Assembly (NCBI GenBank): GCA_022579005.1
Contig: MU401633.1
Location: 16,624-80,623, forward strand
Length of the DNA: 64,000 nt
Direction of reading: 5' to 3'
Source of the DNA: Poronia punctata
Taxonomy: Eukaryota; Ascomycota; Sordariomycetes; Xylariales; Xylariaceae
Shown here: in pieces, positions 27,601-37,175 of the stretch
Position numbering within the stretch: position 1 is the stretch's first letter
Layout: each line of letters begins with the position of its first letter
Translations under genes and position numbers: made by a program
Notes under the pieces: model-generated
Told to the model about the DNA's origin: nothing
The model's input: only the letters and a program-made list of their open reading frames with translations
Databases searched by the model: none

Positions 27601-27727
27601 CGGAGACTGCATTTTGCTTGGGTTTCAGGTCACTTTTGGGCCTCGAGGACACATATCTTATATTTAACACTCTAGCGCCGTCGTTTTCCCATTTATAACT
27701 ATTGAGGTGTCTCTGGAATACTTGTAC
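24602..27727. other. 3.1-kb gene-poor stretch
   Basis: No coding frame with family features was found. The longest frame, 26464-26817 (+, 117 codons), has no recognisable domain and its interior contains the same TACGAGTA-type words found in non-coding DNA. An exact decamer CTACGAGTAG is at 26441-26450 and a one-mismatch copy at 26549-26558. TACCTA/TAGGTA words are common. GC is lower than in the genes but not RIP-like. Confidence 0.5.
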
Positions 27728-29758
27728 ATGAGTCTAGCTATGGCGTGCCTACCGATGCTGAATTTGCTACGGAAAAGCACAGTGTTCACGACGTTGTTGG
27801 TCGGGCTGACTGCGTCAATCCACGCGTATCAGTTTAATGCTCAATCAACTGGTGAGAATCCAGGTTTGAAAACCTTTAGCAGATAGGGGAAACTAACGTC
27901 AAGGGGATTTATAGATTCGATAAAGGAAACAGCGAGGCAGTTAACGTCGGATCTCATGTCAATGTACACCGGAGACCAACCCGGACAGGTTCCTGGTCTC
28001 CTGCCACAGCCGTATTATTGTGGGAATTATTAAAGCCTTCTTCTACACCGTGGGCTCATGCTAATCTTTTACGCGGTAGGGTGGGAGGCCGGAGCTTTGA
28101 TGGGCGCTCTAATCGACTACTGGTACTACACTGGAGACGACACGTACAACGAGATCATCCAACAAGGAATACTACATCAAGCTGGACCGTACAACGACTT
28201 CATGCCACCCAACCAGACATTGACCGAGGGCAATGACGACCAAGGATTCTGGGGTATGGCCGTCATGTCGGCGGCCGAGTATAACTTCGATAATCCCCCG
28301 AGCGACAAACCACAGTGGCTGGCGCTAGCCCAAGCTGTCTTCAACACCCAAGCACAACGGTGGGATACTCAAAGCTGCAATGGCGGTCTCCGCTGGCAAA
28401 TATTCACCTGGAACAATGGCTTCAATTATAAGAACTCGATATCTCAAGCCTGCTTCTTCAACATCGCGGCACGCCTTGCGCTCTATACCGGGAATGCCAC
28501 ATATGCGAGTTGGGCCATCAAAACGTGGGATTGGATGGTTGGCGTCAAGTTCATCGACCATAACTACAGAGTCTACGACGGCGCCCACGTTGAGACCAAC
28601 TGCTCGGACGTCAACCCCTACGAGTTTTCTTATAATGTCGGCGCGTTCCTCCACGGTGCGGCCGCCATGGTTCAATACTCGGCGAAGCAAGGGAAGGCGG
28701 GAGATATTGAAATATGGCATGAGCGGGTCGACGGGCTTTTGAATAGCACAGAGCTGATTTTCTTCTACGGAAACGATACTAGCGACAAAGTCATGATCGA
28801 GATTGCTTGCGAAGGTGTAGATCTCTGCGACGTGGACCAGCAGTCGTTCAAGGCATATCTCAGTCGATGGATGGCCGCGACGACGAAATGGGCTCCCTGG
28901 ACTTTCGACCGGATCAAGACCCTGTTAACGAATTCGGCCGTCGCCGCGGTACAGCAGTGCACAGGTGGTGCAAACCAGCGCATGTGTGGGCTAAAATGGG
29001 CAAACAACAGCGGTCAGTGGGACGGATCGACGGGCGTCGGCCAGCAGATGGCTGCCATGGAGGTGGTGCTCGCCAACATGATTCACGAAGCCAAACCACC
29101 GGTCACGAACCTCACGGGCGGAACGAGCGTTGGTGACCCGGCGGCCGGCGGTGACGATATCGGACGAAATGAACCACCAAAGTGGCACTATGCCCCAATT
29201 ACCACCGGCCACCGGGTGGGCGCCGCATTTGTCACGTTCGCCATCGTGGCTGCTTTATTGGCAGCGATTGTCTTCATGGTTGGCGACATGAAGGGGAACG
29301 AAGACATTGTTACGCGTCAAGACTTGGACCATACTGCAGCTAGGCACTTGGACGCTAAAGAAGTACCGCCGCAGGAGCCTCCTGGAAGAAGACCGGGCAG
29401 ACCTCTCAGTGCGCATGTTCCGATTAGGTACGTGTGGGCTGATGGGACGTCGTCGCGGAAGCTTGGTAAAAGGAGACAGGTCGGGTCCGGCAATACGCAA
29501 GCACCAGTTAAATACGTGCGGCATATACGGTCACCCTCGTGGGTGTCGCCTCGAAGAAGACACTGCAATTTCAGCCGTGGGCATCCTTCAGTTAAGTACT
29601 CGCGGCCTAAAGACGCGGCGCTTCAGAATCCACCTAGACGGAGGCCGATATTGAATTCGTCGAGCCCTGCGTCGCTACGATTGTTGGCTACTGGAACCCC
29701 TGCATCTTATGTACCGAGATATCGACCCGATATGCACAACGAGGCGGCACGCTATTAG
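27728..29758 (+). CDS. GH76 mannan endo-1,6-alpha-mannosidase (Dfg5/Dcw1 family), extended tail
   Basis: Exons 27728-27851, 27915-28019 and 28080-29758 encode 635 residues. Introns of 63 and 60 bp are GT-AG; splicing restores PYYWWEAGALMGAL. A signal peptide (TLLVGLTASIHA) precedes the GH76 domain, which has the catalytic pair Asp129-Asp130 in TEGNDDQGFWG, then MSAAEYNF, GGLRWQIF, WNNGFNYKNSIS and AGAFLHGAAAM. The family is thought to cut the GPI-glycan and attach GPI-proteins to wall glucan. Several N-glycosylation sequons are present. Usual members of about 450-480 residues end in a GPI signal. Here a hydrophobic segment (about 456-478) is followed by about 157 more residues rich in Arg and Pro that contain 28-residue repeats. 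The tail could make it a type I membrane protein, or could reflect a frame change after the hydrophobic segment. Confidence 0.9.
29298..29650. repeat. 84-bp tandem repeat at the 3' end of the GH76 gene
   Basis: Four units of 84 bp start near 29298, 29382, 29466 and 29550, with a fifth truncated near 29634. In the GH76 frame each unit opens with an RR pair and has a central KY or RY. In a second frame (codon start 29307) the units share a D, QL.TCGL and RRRG-type pattern and align better. Confidence 0.75.
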
Positions 29759-30379
29759 CAGGATCTCCACAGGCCCTGGCGCAGCTAGTCTAGTATTGGG
29801 ACTTCACATTCGGTGGCGCTTGAAGATTTGAAATCCAGGTGACGAAAAGGCGGGCTATGACACCTTTTTTGAAAGGTCAGACAGGTACCTGGTCAATCAG
29901 TGGCGTCTTCAGGGATCAAATAATTGCGTTCTGGAATACCTCGTTAGACTCGCTTGTTAACGGGCGTCTAGGGCTCGGTTGTTGATTAGGGATTTATTGG
30001 TCTTTAAGGTGTTGCCGAAACGAGGTTACAATGATAGGTATTTTCAATTTAACGTGGGTACGTGTAATGGATTGGTTAGGTTGGTTTCTAGTAATTGTCA
30101 GCCGTGATGCGTGAAGCTGTCACAGTGTAGGCAGGTACACGTAGATATTCACCCTTCCGTTGAGCCTACCTCGGGGATTGGAGAAGAGAATGCGGGTTCA
30201 GGGATGGTACCTACGAGTAGCATGCTGCAAAGTGGCTAAGTGAAATACTCCTGGGTAAGCTTTACCGCTTAGGGGGTCTTATTCAAGATTCTTGGCAGTG
30301 CGCAAGATGATAAATGGAGCGCAATCAAACTAAATATCTACATACGTCTATATAAGAGCTGATTATGATGGAAACTTTC
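29759..30379. other. intergenic, nothing recognised
   Basis: About 620 bp between the GH76 gene and the 5S rRNA gene. One exact decamer CTACGAGTAG is at 30211-30220. No coding frame. Confidence 0.55.
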
Positions 30380-30499
30380 ACGTACGACCATACCCACTGG
30401 AGAACTCGGGATCCCGTCCGCTCTCCCATAGATAAGCCGGTGAGGGCCGAATTAGTAGTTGGGTCGGTGACGACCAGCGAATCCTTGGTGTTGTACGTT
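30380..30499 (+). rRNA. 5S ribosomal RNA
   Basis: About 120 nt. The ends pair (ACGTACGAC with GTTGTACGT) as helix I. The interior carries the fungal 5S signatures CCCGTCCGCTC, ATAAGCC, TTAGTAGTTGGGT and GGTGACGACCAGCGAATCC. A T9 run at 30505-30513 supplies a Pol III terminator. It stands alone rather than in the rDNA repeat, as is usual in Pezizomycotina. All conserved blocks look intact, so it is probably functional rather than a pseudogene. Confidence 0.93.
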
Positions 30500-32860
30500 G
30501 CTTCTTTTTTTTTCTTTTTTGTATGGTCCACATCCTGCGATACATACAATTTTGGATCAGGCCCGCATTCTACGAGTATATTTTTCAGTCCAGTGGATTC
30601 AGCCCTCGTTGCCAGGGTAGTAAAGCAGTTTTGGGGGGGCTGGAAGATTAGAAGAACACCAACTGGGAACAGGGTCGAGTCATATCGTCATTAGACCGGT
30701 AATATCGAGGAAACATAGCAACTGAGGTAACAAGAACAATCAGATCTGTGCTACACATCGAGCTTTGTGTATCCTACATTTACGAGTTAGTGCAGATCAG
30801 ATGCGCGGAGGCCGAGCGCTGCCCGAGACATGGGATATCAAGTGCTATGATGAAAGCGGAGGAGGTACACGTAGGTAAGCACCCTTCCTTGCTTCTTCTT
30901 GTTTGATAAAGATCCAAATAGATGTAGATCGTCTGAAGTATTATACCAAGGACTTGGGAAAATGTCCAATTTGATAAGAGTTTATACCCGGGACCATTGA
31001 TAAGACAGGTGATGAATTGTTTGCGACCTGGACGCAAACTGCCCTCGTACCTGTGGTACCAGAGCGGAGATGTCGCTTGGCTGCCCCGTAGAACCGGTAT
31101 ATTTGGCGGGCTGCTTCAAATAAGGTAACAGCCGCTTTTGTACGGCGCGGTTATGTGCATATATTCAAGTCATCAGATCTTGGCCAATTCTCTTGAATGA
31201 CCTCGGAGCTTTTGCTGGCAACATAGTCTGGGTAAGTAGCGCAGCCATCTCAATCTATATACCTACTTGATGACCAGCCATAGCCTAAAACAAGTTTGTG
31301 GATCGTCCCAACCATCCGGGACTTCGAGGTGAGGAGGTTGATTAATCATATCAGGTGGTGCTGTGAGACGCAACCAAACCCGGCACCTCTACATGTACAC
31401 ATACATAAACGTACTCAGATGGGCTTTTAAGAGCCAAGGTACATTTACTCTGCCAGAATCCATCTGATTTCATAGATCGTTGCTACAAACAATTGCAACA
31501 TTGTAAAGAGCCTTGGTAGTACTTGGTACGACACAAGAAGCGATGTAGGTGCTGCAGATTCCCTTGTGTTGAGAGTACATCAGAAGAAGATTGAATGAAT
31601 GTCTTTAAACTCATGAAACCATCGTATATACGATTAAGAGTGGCCATCAAGAGGAAAGTGTACTTACCAAGATGTGTTGACGTTGACCCTACCTCCAACC
31701 ATGTCTATTTCATATTAGGTGAAGGCTCCCTTCTTGAAAGGGTCCAAGTAAGGGTTAATAACCCCTGGCGTACATGGTGAGGATTTGACGACAACAGGAT
31801 CGATATTCTACAGCTTGGGCTAATTATCTGACTCTCTACCCCTACCCACATGCTTATACACATGTACTAGGTCCAATTGCCAAAGGTACCTGCAAAATCG
31901 TGAAAGGCATTTATATATTACAACTACCGCAAATCTGTCTCGGGTTCCTTGCATTGTTACGTGCGACTAGTGTACCAAGGTACTAAGATCATCATACACT
32001 GAGAGGTTTACTGCACCTGCCATCCTGGCTGTTATACCTAAAGTAGGTATGTTCACACATCAGATACCTTATTTACAAGTCAGGCACTTTCCAGATAAGT
32101 ACATTGGATGGAAGGGTCGATCGACTTTAACCACCATCCCTAAGATTTCCATTGTGCCTACCTCGACACCTCGAGAGTTCCTACCTAGCCTTCTTTCTGT
32201 TCATAAGAGTGCGGTGGAGGCAAAGGAGTTCAAGTGCTGGCTTGTTGTTGCTCTTTCCCCTGGCGACCTTCAATCACCCAGATGTTCAGACCCTCACACC
32301 TGGTTATTTCTTTGAATTGTCGTTTAACTTGCGTTTCATGGTGGGTACATATAACACCTTGGCCTCGAATGTTGCAACTTACTCAAGCCTTTGATTGGTA
32401 AAGGCCTCATATATCGCAAGTCTCATGACACGGCCTTCCTACTACTTCCACCTCGAGTTCACCATACTTGTGCCCGCGCAGAACCTAAACCGAACAGAAA
32501 GGGTCAACAACGGCATCATAAGGTACCACCATATTTCCTAGCCTCATCATCTACTCCCCCGTGCCCTCATTTCTGTTCGTCTTTGCGTGACTTAGATTGT
32601 GGTAGCCCTTGTACCCTTCGTACTCCGTTCACTATACCCCAACCAATGTATGCGAGATTGTGCAGCCCAGCTTTGGGCCGATTTGAACTGACCAGCAATG
32701 TGCGTTCGGAGTAGATATAGTCTGTACTGCCACGGTGCGGCTTGAAGACCAGATCCGAGTCAAATACGCGTGCTCGACTTAGTTTGGCACCTGAGGTCTA
32801 TCCATAACCCCGAATTACCTGAATATCGATCACCCAAGCCGCTCCAAGCATACTACCAAG
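30500..32860. other. 2.3-kb gene-poor stretch
   Basis: No supported gene. Frames at 30780-31037, 31483-31780, 32049-32394 and 32391-32714 show no recognisable domain. The last 300 bp are probably the leader and promoter of the downstream membrane-protein gene. Confidence 0.5.
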
Positions 32861-33386
32861 ATGGCACCCGTTCCTACTCCTGACGGCGGGCACTATTCTG
32901 GTGCGTCACCTCTGGACGGTGGTCCCAACCCGTCGACTCTGGGTGGTGGCAGTACTAGATATAGACCTACGCCGGCCGAGATTGGAGTTATTGTTGCTGT
33001 CGTCGTAGTTGTCATTGGCGTCCTGATCTGGATCTTCTTCTGGAGAGCTCGTAAGGCACGCCAGAACGGACAAACACAGTCAACTGCAGCTGCCCAGGGA
33101 TACGATCAAGAGCTGACCGACGCGAGCGGCTTGCACATTTCGGCCCCTCTCCAGAAGGAGGATCGTGCTAGCACGGCCGACAACGATGATGTATCCACAA
33201 TCGAAAGACCACCGCGGTCCCACCTCCGCCCGACGGCAAACTGGGCTCAACGTGCCGAATCACCTCAATTCAATCATGGTATGACCCTCTTGCCCTGGCC
33301 CGATCCATATGAGGCAGAAAAGACACTTACTAACAAGGCATTTTCTCTCCCTAAAAGAACCACATGAGTTCCCTTCACGTCACTGA
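32861..33386 (+). CDS. small single-pass membrane protein, uncharacterised
   Basis: Begins ATG at 32861 in a good context (AAGATGG). The preferred model has exons 32861-33278 and 33358-33386, joined over a 79-bp intron with donor GTATGA, branch TACTAACA and acceptor AAAAG, giving 148 residues ending in HEFPSRH. Without splicing the frame ends at 33367 (168 residues). The N-terminal 35 residues are rich in Gly, Pro and Ser with no signal peptide. One membrane segment (IGVIVAVVVVVIGVLIWIFFW, about residues 41-61) is followed by basic RARKARQ, which suggests the C-terminal half (about 85 residues, acidic and Ser/Thr-rich) is cytoplasmic. Small Ser/Gly-plus-membrane-segment proteins are common in filamentous fungi. 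No function can be assigned. Confidence 0.65.
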
Positions 33387-34209
33387 TCTTACACTACCAA
33401 ATAATGTTCACCGTGGACAATGGAGGCATCCTGAATGGGCCTCTCTTGGGAATCTTCCCATTATCAGCTCCTCGACTATAACTTCCGATGTGTTCGGACG
33501 ATTGCTTATATCAGACCTCTAACTATACCAGTGCTTCTAATTTTGGGCTCATCATTGCAACATATTGTGGTATCTCGAGTTCAAGCGTATCACGCTATTA
33601 TCCTATGAGGCGATGCCGAGGGAAGGCTCCATACGGAGATTTTAAAGAGTAGCACTTGACCAGATGGAAGGCATTCCTCACGACCAGAGCAAGGCCGAGT
33701 ATTCGGACAGCAGGCGTGTTCATTTTTGGTTGAGAAGCTGGTTGTTGGGAGGGGGAGAACCATATGCCCATACACATTATGTCCCTAATCGTTGCGCAAT
33801 ATGAATTCTATCAATTGGTGACTGTTAAGCGTGCATTGAACTGTCAAGTTCGAGGGTCCCAATAATGGTTATAGACGTAAACGATACATCGCGCTGTTGG
33901 CATGATACCCTTGAGCAAAAATTGTTGCCCGTAGGCTTCAAGGTTAGACTAATCAATGCTGTGGAAGAACGACTAGTTCTTTTATTGACGTCCTACACAT
34001 ATTTCCCAACGGAACTGTTTTCTGAGTTGTAGACTAGGTAGATCACCAACTTCGACCATCATGCTAGGTGATGTCAATACTCTGTATTAGAATAGAACTG
34101 GATTGAAACATGCCTATGCAAATAAACCGGTAGAAAAAAATGCCCCTCGCCCCGAGTTATGCGCCCCGGCCGAACGCGGTGCCCCCCCACTTGCAGCTAT
34201 CGCTGTGTT

Positions 34210-34215
34210 TGACTC
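34210..34215 (+). promoter_or_regulatory. Gcn4/CPC1-like TGACTC upstream of HTS1
   Basis: TGACTC (context TTTGACTCCG) lies 77 bp 5' of the first HTS1 ATG. Together with 34273-34279 it suggests cross-pathway control. Confidence 0.45.
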
Positions 34216-34272
34216 CGTTTTCCTGCAGGGAGACCAAAAACTTAGGAATATTTCGAGACGGTAGCCAGTAAG

Positions 34273-34279
34273 TGAGTCA
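34273..34279. promoter_or_regulatory. Gcn4/CPC1-type site TGAGTCA just before the HTS1 ATG
   Basis: A perfect TGAGTCA ends 12 bp before the upstream (mitochondrial) start codon. If transcripts start on either side of it, the site could influence the balance of long and short mRNAs. The motif is seen; its function is inferred. Confidence 0.5.
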
Positions 34280-34291
34280 CGTACCGCACCA

Positions 34292-36658
34292 ATGCGACTA
34301 TCAAATCTACTCCCGCCCACTCTGCCGTCTCGTCTGCGCCGAACTGCTATCAGGGGTCACCACTTTCCAGCCGCCCAATTAATACCGCGTTGCCGTCCCG
34401 ACCGGCTCTATAACTGTAATACCAAATATCTGTCCACGAGTTGTTCAAGGCTTTACCAACAGACAGAGCTACCCCTCGGTGACAATCGCATCGCTCCGAA
34501 TTACCCCACCAAGGCGACCCCGAGTTCTCGGACCGAATCTTCAAGTACAACCGACGACATAGACGACGATATGGGGGGAGAGAAGTCGGATAAAACAGTG
34601 GTTAAAGTGCCCAAAGGCACACGCGACTGGACTGGCGCAGACATCAAGATAAGAGATCGTATTTTCAAGGCCGCAAATGGTGCCTTCGAGCGCCACGGCG
34701 GCGTTGCGCTAGATACACCCGTGTTCGAACTCAAGGGCATTCTGTCCGGAAAATATGGCGTATGTTGGCTTGCCCATTTCCAAGAAACACTACTGGTGAA
34801 ACTGACACTCTTCTTTAGGAGGACTCAAGTAAGCCGTTTTGGAATTGTGTCTCTTCTTATTTTACAAGCCCCAAGCGTGGGTCAGAATCGCATCGCCATG
34901 GTGCTCGACACTCGAAGACGGTCTAGTCATATCGGCCGAGATCGAATCGCGGAAACTAACACCGTGTGCCACAGAGCTTATTTACGAGCTTGCAGACCAA
35001 GGTGGCGTGAGTCTTGCTCTGGCTATATATCACAACGGTGAACGCAAACTTACAAGCGATACAGGAGGAGCTTGCGCTGAGATATGACTTGACCGTAAGC
35101 AATGCTCCCGACATCTAAGTGGAATATTTACACGCATACGGTTTGTTGAAAGTATTGACTCGTTGGTTCTTAATAGGTCCCGTTTGCGCGATATCTCGCC
35201 ATGAGCAATGTCCAGCAAATCAAGCGTTACCACATTGCCAAGGTTTACCGACGAGATCAACCTGTTTGTCTCCCCAGCTTCCCCTAAATTCTCGTCTTCG
35301 TCCTTGCGTGTCCATCCACTCGCGTCGGTCGGAGCCATATGACACCTGGGCCTGCATACCTGCTTGGACGGAATTTGGACCGATTCTGGGATGGCACGGA
35401 TAAGTCATCCCATATAGGGGGAGCGCAGTGTAGCTGACTGTTATCTACACAGGCCATCGCAAGAGGAAGAATGCGGGAATTCTATCAATGCGATTTTGAC
35501 ATTGCTGGAGAATACGATCGCATGATTCCCGACGCTGAGATCCTTCGGATCGTCAACGAAGTCTTCACCGAACTCGGCCTTGCCAAAGATGTCACATTAA
35601 AAATCAACCACAGAAAAATCCTTGACGTATGTCAGCTCTCGGCCTTCCTACCGCCTCCAAAATCCGTGTTTGTTGTCGTGGCTAACGCGGGGGCAGGGTC
35701 TATTTGCGGTTGCGGGCGTACCCGACGACAAAATTAGATCGATAAGTTCCGCTGTTGACAAGTTAGATAAGCTTAGCCCGGAAGAAGTCAAGAAGGAGAT
35801 GATCGAAAAGGGTCTGGAGGGCAGCGTTGCCGACGAGATTCTGGGGTACACCAAGTACAACGGCGATATCCCCAAGATATTAGATCTGCTAAAGAAAGAC
35901 GAGAAGATGATAGCAAACGAGAAGATCCAGCAAGGCGTGGAAGAAATGAGCTTGCTGCACGACTATCTCACGGCCTTTGAAATTGCCGACACAGTGTCGT
36001 TCGACCTGGCGCTGGCACGCGGCCTCGATTATTACACAGGTATGGGAACATGGACGAGCTAGACTTTCTAGGATTGTTGCTAACACCGCTTTCAGGCCTG
36101 ATTTACGAGGCAGTGATCGAACTCTCTGATAAGGACCGCTCAGCCGAGACGAGAGTAGGCAGTATCGCTGCCGGTGGTCGGTACGACAACCTGGTGGGAA
36201 TGTACGGGCGGAAACAAATTCCATGCGTCGGTATATCTTTCGGCGTCGACCGCATCTTTACGATCCTCAAAGCTCGGTACGAGAAAGAAAAAATACAAGA
36301 ACGCGGCAGAGACGTCTACATCATGACATTCGGCGGCAAGAACGGCCTCCTCTTGGAGCGGATGCAAATTGCGAGTACACTCTGGAGCGCGGGTATCAGC
36401 GCCGAGTTCACACCGAAAGCGAAGCCCCGCGTCCAGCCACAGTTTACCGCGGCCGAGAAAGGCAACGTGCCGATATGCGTCATCATCGGCGAAGACGAAG
36501 TGAAGGCGGGCAAAGTAAAGGTCAAGGTCATGGGGCTGCCTGATGGACACCCGGAGAAGGAGGGCAGACTCATCGACAGGTCGGAACTTGTCGCCGAGGT
36601 CAAAAAACTCTTGGCCGAAGGGGCGGGACAGACGAATGCTGAGCCAACCTCTACTTGA
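34292..36658 (+). CDS. HTS1: histidyl-tRNA synthetase, mitochondrial and cytosolic
   Basis: Eight exons: 34292-34759, 34819-34828, 34975-35006, 35065-35094, 35177-35263, 35453-35626, 35697-36039 and 36096-36658. They encode 568 residues. Exon 2 is only 10 nt (GAGGACTCAA), yet it is needed to restore [17 protein letters not shown]. The enzyme charges tRNA-His. Class II features are motif 1 around the N-terminal FELKGIL, motif 2 [18 protein letters not shown] (split by intron 5), the histidine-binding ARGLDYYTG, and motif 3 GGRYDNLVG with [11 protein letters not shown]-terminal anticodon-binding domain follows. The first 93 residues are Arg/Ser-rich and presequence-like. A second ATG at 34571 (Met94, MGGEKSDKT) would give the cytosolic form, as in yeast HTS1. 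It is convergent with POP1. Confidence 0.95.
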
Positions 36659-37175
36659 TTGATGACATGAATTGCTCTGTCTCTCTATTCAATTTGCAAA
36701 AATTTAACTTGTAAGAGCGCCATCGTGTTCTACGAGTAGGTTAGGTAGGGAACTGGAAAAGAGGATCGTGTTATAAAATAGAGTGGGAGGAAAAAGTAAG
36801 TATCATGCGGGAAGAGGAAGACGGTCAGCTTTTAAGTTCTAGTTTAACTGACTAAGCAGACCCCTGCACGTAATACAAGCAGGTGGCCGAGCAAGCAAGC
36901 ATTCTCGACATTATATTTCATAATAGAGAAGCAATATCAAGAGTATAAATCCCGAATAGGTGGAAGTAGTCAAGTGAAAAAAACCCTGGGATAAGACTTT
37001 TGGATGATTGGGATGAAGGTCGTTTTTTTGATAACCAACGCTGCCCGAGTATACCACGTTGGAGGGGAGGGGACATGGTTGGTACACTTTCGGCTTCATC
37101 ATTAACACTTTTTGCAAACCTAAACTCGGTACCGTAATTATGTACTTATGCTACATATCTTCAGTATAGCTGCAC
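36659..37175. other. convergent spacer HTS1/POP1
   Basis: 517 bp holding both 3' UTRs. An exact CTACGAGTAG is at 36730-36739, 72 bp after the HTS1 stop. No coding frame. Confidence 0.6.

Larger units (their letters stand above)
33387..34291. other. intergenic, holds the HTS1 promoter
   Basis: About 900 bp with no supported gene. Gcn4-type sites are listed separately. Confidence 0.55.
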
